Shown piece after piece: positions 55,384 to 64,000 of a stretch of DNA of 64,000 nt. Position 1 is the first letter of the stretch. Each line of letters begins with the position of its first letter. The stretch is from Billgrantia montanilacus. GTDB taxonomy: Bacteria; Pseudomonadota; Gammaproteobacteria; Pseudomonadales; Halomonadaceae. Location of the stretch: positions 552 through 64,551 of the forward strand of contig NZ_QPII01000021.1 in the NCBI RefSeq assembly GCF_003336675.1. The letters run 5' to 3'. The notes under the pieces were generated by a model that saw only the letters and a list, made by a program, of their open reading frames with translations, was not told where the DNA came from and did no database searches. The translations under genes and the position numbers were made by a program.

Positions 55384-56331
55384 ATGACTCGCTACGCGCT
55401 GCGCCGCCTGCTGATGACCCTGCCGGTGCTGCTGGGTCTTTCCGTGATCGTGTTCATGATCATGTCCCTGATCCCCGGTGATCCGGCCATGGCCATCCTC
55501 GGCTCCTACGCCACCCCTGAGAACCTGGCCCGACTGCGCGCCGACCTGGGACTCGACCTGCCGCTGCCCCAGCAGTACCTGGTGTGGCTCGGCAATATCG
55601 TCCAGGGCGACCTGGGGCGCTCCTTCACCCTGAATCGACCGGTGCTGGACGAAGTGATGGAGCGTTTCTCTGCCACCCTGATCCTGGCCGGTACCTCACT
55701 GGTGATCTGCACCCTGGTGGGCGTCGCAGCCGGGATTATCTCGGCGATACGCCAGTACGGCTGGGCCGACCGGATCATTACCCTGCTGGTGCTTGTGGGC
55801 ATCTCGGTGCCGGCCTTCTGGCTGGGCATGTTGATGATCATGCTGTTCGCCGTCGAACTGCGCTGGTTTCCCGTCAGTGGCATGTATTCGATCTATGGCG
55901 GCGGTGGGCTAACCGATCTCCTGCGCCACTTGGCGCTGCCCTCGATCGCGCTGGCCGTGGTCGCCGCCGGAGTCATCGCGCGACTGACCCGCTCGAACAT
56001 GCTCGAAGTGATGCGCCAGGACTATATCCGCACGGCTCGTGCCAAGGGCCTGGATGAGAGTCGGGTTGTCCTGCGTCACGCCTTCAAGGTGGCCCTGGTC
56101 AACCTGATACCGGTAATCGGGGTACAGGCCGGCTTCGTCATTGGTGGAGCTGTCTACATCGAGACTGTCTTTCAATGGCCCGGCATCGGGCGAATGCTGG
56201 TCAACGCCATCTCCACGCGTGACATCCTTCTGGTTCAGGGGGGCGTGCTGGTGGTCGCCGCCAGTTACGTGCTGTTCAATCTCTGCGCCGACCTGCTGCA
56301 GCACTGGCTCGACCCGAGGATCAAGGCATGA
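55384..56331 (+). CDS. Dipeptide-type ABC transporter permease (DppB-like)
   Basis: A 315-residue permease with six membrane helices. It shows the N-terminal LIPGDPA motif (about 30-36), the RADLGLDLPLPQQYL region and the ATPase-contacting loop DYIRTARAKGLDESRVVLRHAFK at about 217-239. Its stop overlaps the next start by four bases (ATGA). Confidence 0.92.
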   Translation: MTRYALRRLLMTLPVLLGLSVIVFMIMSLIPGDPAMAILGSYATPENLARLRADLGLDLPLPQQYLVWLGNIVQGDLGRSFTLNRPVLDEVMERFSATLILAGTSLVICTLVGVAAGIISAIRQYGWADRIITLLVLVGISVPAFWLGMLMIMLFAVELRWFPVSGMYSIYGGGGLTDLLRHLALPSIALAVVAAGVIARLTRSNMLEVMRQDYIRTARAKGLDESRVVLRHAFKVALVNLIPVIGVQAGFVIGGAVYIETVFQWPGIGRMLVNAISTRDILLVQGGVLVVAASYVLFNLCADLLQHWLDPRIKA

Positions 56332-58244
56332 AGGCCTTCATTGAGTCGCTCGCACGCAATCGCCTGGCGGCATTCGGCGCCATCGTGCTCCTGCTGCTGG
56401 TGCTTCTCGCCCTGATCACGCCTTGGCTGCCGCTGGCAGACCCCGACATCACCTTTCCGGCCAACCGGCTACACCCCCCCCTGAGCGAAGGTAACCTGCT
56501 CGGCACCGACGCCCTGGGCCGCGACATCCTCTCCAGGCTGCTATGGGGCTTGCGGGTCAGCCTGGCCGTCGGCATCGCCGCCTCGCTGGTGGCGGCACTC
56601 ATCGGCTCGCTCATCGGCATCGTGTCGGGCTATTTCGGGGGGCGTACCGACAATATCCTGATGCGCGGTATCGATATGCTGATGGCATTCCCCTATATCC
56701 TGCTGGCACTGGCCATCGTCGCGGTGCTGGGGCCTGGCCTGATGAACGCCCTCTATGCCATCGCCATCGTCAACATTCCCTTCTTCGCCCGCAACATCCG
56801 GGGCGTCACGGTCGGTATCGCCCACCGTGAGTTCATTGACGCGGCGCGACTGTCGGGCAAGGGCGACCTGCGCATACTGGCCAGTGAAATCCTGCCCAAC
56901 GTGCTGCCGGTGATCGTGATCACGCTCTCAACCACGGTGGGCTGGATGATACTGGAGACCGCCGGCCTCAGTTTCCTGGGCCTGGGAGCCCAGCCACCCC
57001 AGGCAGACCTCGGCTCGATGCTCGGGGAAGGCCGCCGGATGATGATCAATGCGCCCCACGTGGCCATGTTGCCGGGCCTGGTCATCTTCATCCTGGTAAT
57101 GAGCATCAACCTACTCGGTGACGGGGTGCGCGATGCACTGGATCCGCGACTCAAGTCCGGCGCACTTTCCCGTCCGGCGCCCATGACACGAATTCGCCGG
57201 CGGTTGACCGGGAAGCACCAGGACGATGCGGGTACTAGCCCCGCGTCGGCGCTGCTCACGGTCGATGACCTGCACACCGACTTTGAGATGGGACGGGATA
57301 TCTACCGGGCCGTCAACGGAGTGAGTTTCACCATTCACTCCAACGAATGCCTGGGCCTTGTCGGTGAATCCGGTTCCGGCAAGTCAGTGACCGCCCTGTC
57401 GCTGCTGGGCCTGGTCGCCTCACCCCCTGGCGTGATCACCGGCGGACGAATCGAGATGGACGGACGCGATCTGCTGGGATTGTCGGCAAGGGAAATGCGC
57501 CGAATCCGCGGCAAGGATGTGGCCTATGTCTTCCAGGACCCACTCTCAACCCTGCATCCCCTGATCCGGGTAGGCGACCAACTGGTGGAAGCCATACGGC
57601 TACACCAGCCGCTATCGCGAGGCGCCGCACGTGAACTCGCCGTCACACTGCTGGGCCAGGTACGCATCCCCAATCCCCAACGCCGCGCCGAGCAGTATCC
57701 CCATCAACTCTCCGGCGGCATGCGACAGCGTGTGGGCATTGCCATGGCGCTGGCCAACGACCCAAGGCTGATCGTCGCCGATGAGCCCACCACAGCCCTG
57801 GATGTCACCGTACAGGCACAGGCTCTGGCACTGATTCAGCGGCTCCGGGAGGATAAGGGTACCGCCGTGCTCTTCATCACCCACGACTTCGGCGTGGTTT
57901 CCCAAGTGTGCGATCGTGTGGCAGTGATGTATGCCGGTCGCATCGTCGAAGTCGGCTATACCGCCGACATCCTCGACGCCCCTCGCCATCCCTATACTCG
58001 CCGGTTGATCGATTGTGTACCGCGGCTGGGCGAGCCGGATAACGAGCCGACCGCCATCCCCGGCCTCCCGCCAGCGGCCAATGCACTGCCCGAAGGCTGC
58101 GCCTTCGCCGATCGCTGCGACCTGGCGGAAGCGGCCTGCCGTCACGGCGAGATCGAGCTGATCGCCACCGACGCAGGTCGCCAGGTGCGCTGCATCAAGC
58201 CCTTGGGGCTACCCGTTCACGCCCGGGCAGGAGTCGCCCCATGA
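56328..58244 (+). CDS. Fused ABC permease-ATPase (DppC-DppD fusion)
   Basis: A single 638-residue frame joining two transporter subunits. Residues 1-275 are a DppC-type permease: [15 protein letters not shown] at 57-71 and the loop [24 protein letters not shown] at 168-191. A polar linker spans about 276-307. Residues 308-625 are a DppD-type ATPase with Walker A GESGSGKS at 346-353, signature LSGGMRQR near 463, Walker [11 protein letters not shown] near 485 and the C-terminal oligopeptide-transporter cysteine motif ([12 protein letters not shown]). There is no frameshift or internal stop. Such fusions occur sporadically. It forces one-to-one assembly of permease and ATPase. Confidence 0.9.
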   Translation: MKAFIESLARNRLAAFGAIVLLLLVLLALITPWLPLADPDITFPANRLHPPLSEGNLLGTDALGRDILSRLLWGLRVSLAVGIAASLVAALIGSLIGIVSGYFGGRTDNILMRGIDMLMAFPYILLALAIVAVLGPGLMNALYAIAIVNIPFFARNIRGVTVGIAHREFIDAARLSGKGDLRILASEILPNVLPVIVITLSTTVGWMILETAGLSFLGLGAQPPQADLGSMLGEGRRMMINAPHVAMLPGLVIFILVMSINLLGDGVRDALDPRLKSGALSRPAPMTRIRRRLTGKHQDDAGTSPASALLTVDDLHTDFEMGRDIYRAVNGVSFTIHSNECLGLVGESGSGKSVTALSLLGLVASPPGVITGGRIEMDGRDLLGLSAREMRRIRGKDVAYVFQDPLSTLHPLIRVGDQLVEAIRLHQPLSRGAARELAVTLLGQVRIPNPQRRAEQYPHQLSGGMRQRVGIAMALANDPRLIVADEPTTALDVTVQAQALALIQRLREDKGTAVLFITHDFGVVSQVCDRVAVMYAGRIVEVGYTADILDAPRHPYTRRLIDCVPRLGEPDNEPTAIPGLPPAANALPEGCAFADRCDLAEAACRHGEIELIATDAGRQVRCIKPLGLPVHARAGVAP

Positions 58245-59263
58245 GCGAGACGCTGCTCGAGATACGCCAGCTCACCCGCACCTTCGGCGGCGGCAGGCGC
58301 TGGCTCGCCCCCGCCCACCCCGGCGTCCACGCCGTGCAGCAGGTCGACCTGGACGTACAACGTGGCGACACCCTGGGCATCGTCGGCGAGTCCGGGTGCG
58401 GCAAGTCCACCCTCGCCCGCATGCTGGTGGGCCTCGACACGCCCAGCAGCGGCAGTATCCGCTATTCAGGGGTGGACCTGCAGAGGCTCAGACGACGTGA
58501 CCGACACGCCCTCTCTCGACGGATCCAGTACGTCTTCCAGGATCCCCTGAGCTCACTCAACCCACGCAAGCGCGTTCGTGACATCCTGGCCGCGCCACTG
58601 AGATACCTTCGTGGCCTGGAAGGCCAGGCGCTTGAAAGGCGTCTCGGCGAGCTGATGGAAGTGGTAAACCTGCGCCCTGAATTCATCACCCGCTATCCCC
58701 ACGAATTTTCCGGTGGCCAGGCCCAACGAATCGGCATCGCCAGGGCGCTGGCCGCCGAACCCGAGGTCCTGGTGCTGGACGAACCGGTGTCGGCGCTGGA
58801 TGTCTCGGTCCAGGCCCAGGTACTGCAGCTGCTGCGCCGGCTGAAGAGGGAGTTCGACCTCACCTACCTTTTCATCAGTCACGACCTCTCGGTAGTGGAG
58901 ACGATCAGCGACAGGATTGCAGTGATGTACTTCGGCCGGATCATCGAGCAGGCAACGGCCCGGCAGCTTTTCCAATATCCAGCACACCCCTATACGCGCC
59001 TGCTGCTTGGCAGCGCTCCCGTGCCGGGAGGCCCTCCCATCCAGGCGGAAGCAGGCGATGCAGAATTGCCCGACCCGCTTGCCCCGCCGCCCGGCTGCGC
59101 CTTCGCTCCGCGCTGTCCAAGGGCACGCGACGAGTGCCGTGGCGAGCTGCCGACACTGGACAAGCTCCCCGGACGCGCCGATCATCATGCCGCCTGCCTG
59201 TACCCCGCCGAGGGGAGCTGGCGGCGCTTCTCGACGACCAATACCCAGGAAGGAGCCGGATGA
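58241..59263 (+). CDS. Dipeptide-type ABC transporter ATPase (DppF-like)
   Basis: A 340-residue ATPase: Walker [10 protein letters not shown] near 48-56, signature FSGGQAQR near 155, Walker [15 protein letters not shown] near 176, and the C-terminal cysteine-rich oligo_HPY motif ([18 protein letters not shown]), which binds an iron-sulfur cluster in DppD/DppF-type ATPases. It pairs with the ATPase half of the fusion protein. Overlaps both neighbours by four bases. Confidence 0.92.
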   Translation: MSETLLEIRQLTRTFGGGRRWLAPAHPGVHAVQQVDLDVQRGDTLGIVGESGCGKSTLARMLVGLDTPSSGSIRYSGVDLQRLRRRDRHALSRRIQYVFQDPLSSLNPRKRVRDILAAPLRYLRGLEGQALERRLGELMEVVNLRPEFITRYPHEFSGGQAQRIGIARALAAEPEVLVLDEPVSALDVSVQAQVLQLLRRLKREFDLTYLFISHDLSVVETISDRIAVMYFGRIIEQATARQLFQYPAHPYTRLLLGSAPVPGGPPIQAEAGDAELPDPLAPPPGCAFAPRCPRARDECRGELPTLDKLPGRADHHAACLYPAEGSWRRFSTTNTQEGAG

Positions 59264-60102
59264 GCCAGGCACCCAGACAGACGGGGCGTCGCAAGCGGCC
59301 CGAAGTGATCGGCGAGGCGATCAAGGACTATATCGCCCGCCACGGGCTCCGGCCCGGCGACCGGCTGCCCCAGGAGTCTCACCTGATAGAGGTCCTCGAC
59401 GCAGCCAAGGGCACCATTCGCGAGGCTTTGCGCGGCCTCGAGGCCCAGGGCCTGATCCAGACTCGAACCGGGCCCGGTGGCGGGGCCTTCATCTCCGAGG
59501 TCAGCGATGACCGCGCCATGGAACTGCTGGGCAATTACTTCTTCTTCCGCCCGCCGACCATCCATGACATCTACGAGGTGCGCAAGCAGCTGGAGCCGTC
59601 CCTGGTGCTGCGCCTCGATGGCCTTCTCGGCGAGAGCGACTTCGCCAGGCTGGAAGCGGTCATGGCCCACTATGCCAACCCCCCAGCCTCCCTGCAGGAA
59701 GAGCGGGAACAGCGCCTGAAGGAGCTCGAATTCCATCTATTGCTGGTCGATCACTGCCCCGACCCGCTGCTGGCTCTGATGTGCCGCTTTCCTATCCGGC
59801 TGTTGATGAGCCATACCAACTGCCAACGCATCTACGAACAGCCCTATCCGGAGCTGCGTCGGCGCGGGCATGACTACCAGCGCCGGCTGATCAATGCCCT
59901 GCGCCAGGGTGACGCCGCGAAGGCACGACAGATCATGGCCGAACACATGCAGGCGGCCCAGGCGCTGATGGAAGCCCGCGAAGCGATGCTCGACAAGGCC
60001 TTCTTCAAGGCCGGAAAAGCATCGGACGATGGCCCCAGCAGGGAGTACCTGGCGTTGAGCGGCCTCTCCTCGGCACCGGGGCTGGCCGATAGTGACGACT
60101 AG
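59260..60102 (+). CDS. GntR-family regulator, FadR/FCD subfamily
   Basis: A 280-residue regulator: winged helix-turn-helix (about 16-80, GDRLPQESHLIEVLDAAKGTIREALRGLE) with RTGPGGGAFI wing, then an FCD ligand domain (about 95-240) with the metal-binding His pattern (EFHLLLVDH, MSHTN, MAEHM). AGGAG precedes ATG 59260, which overlaps the ATPase stop. Being the last gene of the transporter operon, it likely controls the operon through the palindrome at 53644-53661. Its TAG stop is the first three bases of repeat R2. Confidence 0.9.
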   Translation: MSQAPRQTGRRKRPEVIGEAIKDYIARHGLRPGDRLPQESHLIEVLDAAKGTIREALRGLEAQGLIQTRTGPGGGAFISEVSDDRAMELLGNYFFFRPPTIHDIYEVRKQLEPSLVLRLDGLLGESDFARLEAVMAHYANPPASLQEEREQRLKELEFHLLLVDHCPDPLLALMCRFPIRLLMSHTNCQRIYEQPYPELRRRGHDYQRRLINALRQGDAAKARQIMAEHMQAAQALMEAREAMLDKAFFKAGKASDDGPSREYLALSGLSSAPGLADSDD

Positions 60103-60245
60103 GCTTAGTACGAAAAGTTGGCGAGCGATAGCCAGACAAGGCAAAAATCGACGAAAAGACGGAGTTTACGGGGGTGTAAATGAGTACTTTGAGCCGCTTT
60201 TTAACGCAGTATGGCTGAGCGCAGGCACTTTTCGCACATAGCCTA
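60100..60245. repeat. Short terminal-inverted-repeat element R2
   Basis: A 146-base non-coding element with 19-base terminal inverted repeats (60100-60118 and 60227-60245) matching at 16 positions; both begin TAGGCT. The core hairpin CGGAG-TTTAC-GGGGGT-GTAAA-TGAG is at 60160-60184. Compared with R1 at 20198-20355, the flanks CGGAG and TGAG are identical and three of five stem pairs changed on both sides. The outermost TAG of each end is the stop codon of the flanking GntR and M42 genes. MITE-like or a 3'-end module; name unknown to me. Confidence 0.65.
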
Positions 60246-61268
60246 AGGTACCTCGAGCCAACAGACCACCAGCTTCGCCAGGGCCGTCAGCGAGTCGATA
60301 TGCACCCGCTCCCAGCCATGGGAGGCGTCGGCACCGAAACAGGCCAGGGCATTGCGCACGTCGAGCCCGGCACAGGAGGCCGAGTCACCGTCGCAATGGT
60401 AGAAGGGAAAGCAGTCTCGGGTATGGGGAATGCCATGCTCGCGACACAACGCCAGCAGCCGTTGAGTCGCTGCCGGGTGCAACGGGCCCTGCGAGTCCAT
60501 CATGGCGACGGTCACCCCATCATGGCAGGCGTTCTGGCCTTCGCCCTGGGCGGCGATATCGAGGTTGAGTATTTCCTCGATACCGATCAGCATCGGCCAG
60601 CTCAACCCCACCCCAAGCTCCTCGGCACAGGAGAAGAGCAGACGGGTCCCGCGCAAATCGACACCGCTCTGCAGGGCCGCCAGTACACAGGCAATTGCCG
60701 CCTTATTGTCCAGATGACGTGCATTGACGAAACCGGTCTCGGTCACGCTGACCTGACTGTCGATGCTGACCAGGCTCCCCACGCCGATGCCCAAGGCCGC
60801 GAGCGCCTCCGCTGAGACATCGACCAGGTCGGGGCGCAGTTCGATATGAGTCCAGTCGCAGGGCTGGCTATCCACGGCTTCATTGAAGACATGTCCCGAC
60901 GCCTTCTCGGGCAGCAGCGTACCGACGGCGAGCACCTCTCCGTCATCGCCGTGAATCCGCACCCTGGCTCCATCGGCAAAGCGCGCATTCCACGTTCCGA
61001 TGGGCCGTATCGCCAGCTTGCCGTTCGGCTTGTGCCTGGTCACCATGGCCCCCAGGGTATCGAGATGGGCGGCGATGGCACGATACGGGCGGTCGCCGGG
61101 GCATTGCGCGATGAGATCGCCCCGGGCGGTCTGTGTCACGTCAAGCCCCACCTCTTCCAGTCGTGGCCGCAGCCACCGGACCATCTCCTCACCATGCAGC
61201 GAAGGCGAGGGGATCGCCAGCAAGGCAATCAGTTGCTGGAGCAGATAGTCACTGTCGATGGTCGCCAT
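60243..61268 (-). CDS. M42-family metallopeptidase
   Basis: A 341-residue aminopeptidase of the M42 type, forming large dodecameric assemblies. Candidate zinc ligands and catalytic residues are His in AAHLDTLG (about 68), Asp in RHLDNKAA (about 188), the Glu-Glu pair in SCAEELG (about 219), Asp in LNLDIAA (about 240) and His in DASHGWERVH (about 319). It resembles the M42 peptidase associated with the NAGGN osmoprotectant system, but the other NAGGN genes are absent here. It lies behind a TRAP operon in the same direction, suggesting it may process the imported substrate. Its stop codon is within repeat R2. Confidence 0.82.
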   Translation of the reverse strand: MATIDSDYLLQQLIALLAIPSPSLHGEEMVRWLRPRLEEVGLDVTQTARGDLIAQCPGDRPYRAIAAHLDTLGAMVTRHKPNGKLAIRPIGTWNARFADGARVRIHGDDGEVLAVGTLLPEKASGHVFNEAVDSQPCDWTHIELRPDLVDVSAEALAALGIGVGSLVSIDSQVSVTETGFVNARHLDNKAAIACVLAALQSGVDLRGTRLLFSCAEELGVGLSWPMLIGIEEILNLDIAAQGEGQNACHDGVTVAMMDSQGPLHPAATQRLLALCREHGIPHTRDCFPFYHCDGDSASCAGLDVRNALACFGADASHGWERVHIDSLTALAKLVVCWLEVP

Positions 61269-61296
61269 GGTCCTCTCCCTCGGTCATCGGCACCGC

Positions 61297-62592
61297 TCAG
61301 TAGCCCATCACCCCCGGCAGCCAGGTGACGAGACCGGGTAGCGCGATCAGGATCAGAATTGTCGCGAGTATCGGGATCAGGAACGGCAAGACCGAAATCA
61401 CGATCTGGGAGTAGCGTAGCCGCGTGATACCCACCATCAGGAAAAGTACCGTGCCGAACGGTGGCGTAATGACCCCCACCGAAAGGGTGATGACCATGAC
61501 GATGCCGAAGTGGATCGGGTCCAATCCGGCAGCCAGCGCCGCTGGCACGACGATTGGCGTGAAGATGAGAATGCTCTCGATCACCGACATGAAGCAGCCC
61601 ACCAGCAGGAAGAACAGCGCAAAGGCAAGCAACAGCATGATCGTCGGCATGTCGACGCCCGCCACCTGCCCGGCCAGCGCCTGGGGGATACCGATGCGAA
61701 CCAGGATCCAGCCGTAGAAGCTGGAGACCGCGATGATCAGCAGAATGGCGGCGCTGAACATCAGGGTACGAATGAAGGAGGCGTAGAGGTCGCTGAGCTT
61801 GAGATCACGATAGACCAGCGTGCCCAGGATGATCGCATAGAGCGAGGCCACCGCTCCCGCCTCGGTGGGTGTGAAGAAACCGGTCCAGATCCCGCCGACG
61901 ATAATCGCCGGCATCATCAGCGGCAATATGGCGCGCTTGCCGGTGCGCACGACCTCCTTGGCATCGAACGGTGTCGCCGGCGGCATGGCCACCCGCTTGC
62001 CGGCACCCAGCACCAGCGTCATCCCCATCAACAGCAGCGCCATGAGGATGCCGGGCACCAGTCCCGCCATGAACAGGGCCCCGATACTGACATTGGCCAG
62101 CCAGCCGTAGACCACCAGCGCAATGCTCGGTGGCAGGATGGGGCCTATCACGCTCGATGCCGCCGTGATGCCGGCCGAATAGCCCAGGTCGTAGCCCCGT
62201 TCCTTCATAGCCTTGATCTCGATGCTGCCGAGGCCGGCCGCGTCGGCTACCGCCGTACCGGACATGGTGGCGAAGATCGAGCTGGCCACCACGTTGGCAT
62301 GACCCAGGCCGCCCTTGGTAAAGCCGACCAGCGCGGTGGCGAAGTCGAAGATACGGGTCGTGGTCGAGCCGGTGTTCATGATGTTGGCCGCCAGGATGAA
62401 CAGCGGAATCGCCAGCAGGGTGAAGTTGTTCAGCGTCTGCACCATGCGCAGCGAGAGCAGCTCAACCGGCAGGCCACTGGCTCCGGTGACACCCAGTGCG
62501 ATGAAGGAAGTGATACCGATCGCCACCACCACCGGCAGGCCGATGGCCATCAGCACCAGCAGGCCGCCCACAAAGATCATGAGTTCCAGCAT
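61297..62592 (-). CDS. TRAP transporter large permease (DctM family)
   Basis: A 431-residue permease of about twelve helices, with LTLLAIPLFILAANIMNTG-like first motif, MSGTAVADAAGLGSIEIKAMKERGYD, ILPPSIALVVYG, TPTEAGAVASLYA and GVITPPFGTVLFL. ATG 62592 overlaps the small-subunit stop (ATGA). It is followed by the M42 peptidase after 28 bases. Second TRAP system in the window; only modestly similar to the first. Confidence 0.93.
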   Translation of the reverse strand: MLELMIFVGGLLVLMAIGLPVVVAIGITSFIALGVTGASGLPVELLSLRMVQTLNNFTLLAIPLFILAANIMNTGSTTTRIFDFATALVGFTKGGLGHANVVASSIFATMSGTAVADAAGLGSIEIKAMKERGYDLGYSAGITAASSVIGPILPPSIALVVYGWLANVSIGALFMAGLVPGILMALLLMGMTLVLGAGKRVAMPPATPFDAKEVVRTGKRAILPLMMPAIIVGGIWTGFFTPTEAGAVASLYAIILGTLVYRDLKLSDLYASFIRTLMFSAAILLIIAVSSFYGWILVRIGIPQALAGQVAGVDMPTIMLLLAFALFFLLVGCFMSVIESILIFTPIVVPAALAAGLDPIHFGIVMVITLSVGVITPPFGTVLFLMVGITRLRYSQIVISVLPFLIPILATILILIALPGLVTWLPGVMGY

Positions 62593-63131
62593 CAGTCCGC
62601 CTCCTGGGATGAACCTGCCACGGCGTTCCATTCCACCGGACCACGCAGGGCTTGCCAGGTCGCCAGCAGCGTCATGCCGGCGAAACCGATGAAGATGCCG
62701 TAATAGAGGTAGGTAAAGCTGATCCCCAGCGACACCGTACGGTTGTGGGCGCTGGCCAGCGACATGGCCAGGGATCCGTAGGCCGCCAGGCCGAAGAAAC
62801 CTGCCGAGAGCAGAGCCACGATCCGGTACTGGATATGCCGGGCCAGGGCCCCCATCCGATGGCTGAACAGATCGACCAGCAGGTGTTCGCCCCTCACCCA
62901 GGCGGAGAGTGAGCCGAAACCCACCGCGTAGATGGCCAGCAGGGTCGCGACCTCCTCCGTCCAGGGCATGCTGAGCCCGAGGATGTCACGCACCACGATG
63001 GCGGCAACAATCAACACCAGAACCCCGGCCAGCAGCAAGACGCCCAGGGCGTCGCAGGTCCGCGTGATGACCATGAGCAGGTGATAGGCCAGCCGGTCGA
63101 CACCGCTGGTCGGGGGGGGAGACGTCGTCAA
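62592..63131 (-). CDS. TRAP transporter small permease (DctQ family)
   Basis: A 179-residue four-helix membrane subunit with the DctQ signature MPWTEEVATLLAIYAVGFGSLSAWVRGEHLLVDLF near 55-89. It starts at ATG 63131, 26 bases after the intercistronic hairpin that follows the binding-protein gene. Confidence 0.9.
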   Translation of the reverse strand: MTTSPPPTSGVDRLAYHLLMVITRTCDALGVLLLAGVLVLIVAAIVVRDILGLSMPWTEEVATLLAIYAVGFGSLSAWVRGEHLLVDLFSHRMGALARHIQYRIVALLSAGFFGLAAYGSLAMSLASAHNRTVSLGISFTYLYYGIFIGFAGMTLLATWQALRGPVEWNAVAGSSQEAD

Positions 63132-63156
63132 GATGGTGTCCTCCAGGCAGAAAACG

Positions 63157-63184
63157 CCAGCGGCGTCCCGTAGGGCGCCGCTGG
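63157..63184 (-). other. Intercistronic hairpin after dctP
   Basis: CCAGCGGCG-TCCCGTAGGG-CGCCGCTGG, a nine-base-pair stem with a small inner CCC/GGG pairing and no T-tract. Same placement as the hairpin at 18243-18266 in the first TRAP operon. Confidence 0.55.
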
Positions 63185-63209
63185 AAGGATCGGTCAGTGA
63201 CGAGAGCGC

Positions 63210-64000
63210 TCAGTCGTCGTTGGCTTCGCCCAGGGCATCGTCCATCACCCCTTCGGCCATCTCGGAGAGGATGCGTTCGATGGCAGGAAGGGCGGCCTGA
63301 CGGAACGGCTCGACATCGGGTTCGATGATGGTCATGCCGTTGGCTTGAAGCTGCTCGAGATAGTATTCGTCGAGCTCACGCTCCACTTCGGTGCCGTGCT
63401 GGCGAGCGACATGGATGGCCTCGGCGATCACGTCCTGGTCTTCGGCATCCAGCCCCTCCCACCATTGCTTGCTGGCCACCCAGTTCCACGGGAACATCAC
63501 ATGGCTGGTCATGATGATATGGTCCTGCACTTCCCACAGGCGCCGTGTATAGGGCGAAGAGAGCGAGTTCTCATGACCGTCGACCTGGCCGGTCTGCATG
63601 GCGAGATAGATCTCGGGAGCCGGTACGTTGACCACCTGGGCGCCGATCTCCTCCCAGACCTCGAGCCACACCGGCAGTGACGGCAGACGCAGCCGGAAGC
63701 CGGAAAGATCGTCGGGGCTGTGAATCGCCTTGTTGGCAGTCATCTGCCGCGGGCCGCGGTGCTGGGTGCCGAAATACTTGATGCCGCCCTTCTCCTCGGC
63801 GATCTCGACGAGTTTTTGGCCGGACGGACTCTCCATGTAAGCGTCGACCTCGTCCCAGGTCGAGAACACGAAGGGCACGGTGATGGCGTCATACTCGGGA
63901 GCATACTGCTGACGCCAGTTGCCGCCGGTAATGGAGATCTGGGTCTGCCCCAGGTTGAGCAGCTCGAGGACGGAATTCTCGCCGCCCAGGGAGCCAGCCA
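63210..64000 (-). CDS. TRAP transporter solute-binding protein, partial
   Basis: The C-terminal ~263 residues of a DctP family protein whose N-terminus lies beyond the right edge; the frame is open to base 64000. Visible family features include FVFSTWDEVDAYMES, the substrate-clamp arginine in GFRLRLPSLPVWLEVWEEIGAQVV (near the middle), MQTGQVDGHENSL and the tryptophan-rich VMFPWNWVASKQWWEGL. The Q-x-D-G-x-E-N pattern is typical of DctP proteins for C4-dicarboxylates or sugar acids. First gene of the second TRAP operon. Confidence 0.9.
   Translation of the reverse strand, partial: AGSLGGENSVLELLNLGQTQISITGGNWRQQYAPEYDAITVPFVFSTWDEVDAYMESPSGQKLVEIAEEKGGIKYFGTQHRGPRQMTANKAIHSPDDLSGFRLRLPSLPVWLEVWEEIGAQVVNVPAPEIYLAMQTGQVDGHENSLSSPYTRRLWEVQDHIIMTSHVMFPWNWVASKQWWEGLDAEDQDVIAEAIHVARQHGTEVERELDEYYLEQLQANGMTIIEPDVEPFRQAALPAIERILSEMAEGVMDDALGEANDD

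Overview
The window is GC-rich chromosomal DNA from a gammaproteobacterium, most likely Halomonas or a close relative in the Halomonadaceae. This is inferred from the gene order tig-clpP-clpX-lon-hupB-ppiD preceded by a Pro-Arg-His-His tRNA cluster, acidic protein tails, many TRAP and osmoprotectant transporters, and dense catabolic operons. I found 57 protein genes with a recognisable product or fold, plus one possible gene start at the left edge. Four tRNAs are visible, and there is no rRNA, CRISPR array, prophage or complete insertion sequence.

Layout. 1-8176: a CoA-thioester catabolic cluster with two divergent arms (membrane protein, acyl-CoA synthetase and acyl-CoA dehydrogenase leftward; PaaH-type 3-hydroxyacyl-CoA dehydrogenase, thiolase and IclR regulator rightward). 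Near-identical palindromes that look like IclR operators lie in the divergent region and at the left edge. 8441-11956: a four-gene MCE/Mla-type lipid ABC transporter. 12081-15569: a GntR regulator, a small ribbon-helix-helix-like protein and pxpABC (5-oxoprolinase). 15785-20197: VOC protein, LysR regulator and a TRAP transporter. 20363-26219: an unusual Ser/Thr kinase and a branched-chain 2-oxoacid dehydrogenase operon (E1 alpha, E1 beta, E2). 26436-30234: a YehZYXW-type osmoprotectant ABC transporter. 30328-37083: DUF1853 protein, cysS, glnS, ppiB, lpxH and a COG0523 metallochaperone behind a Zur-like box. 37263-46616: the proteostasis block and tRNAs. 46842-50225: folD, luxS, mtnN, pyrC. 50357-53562: small membrane protein, D-amino-acid dehydrogenase-like oxidoreductase, TerB-like protein, DUF1028 protein. 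53742-60102: a dipeptide-type ABC transporter with a fused permease-ATPase, and its GntR regulator. 60243-64000: an M42 peptidase and a second TRAP transporter whose binding protein runs off the right edge.

How the parts work together: the window mixes housekeeping (protein folding and turnover, one-carbon and methyl-cycle metabolism, pyrimidine and lipid A synthesis, aminoacyl-tRNA synthesis) with scavenging modules, each pairing a transporter with a local regulator and catabolic enzymes. The least expected sequence-level features are: the trio of IclR-like operators; two intergenic repeats at convergent gene junctions that share a hairpin core with compensatory stem changes, one of which supplies the stop codons of both flanking genes; a Zur-like box in front of the COG0523 gene; a sigma32-like promoter inside a perfect palindrome before lon; and hairpins placed directly after solute-binding-protein genes in three transporter operons.
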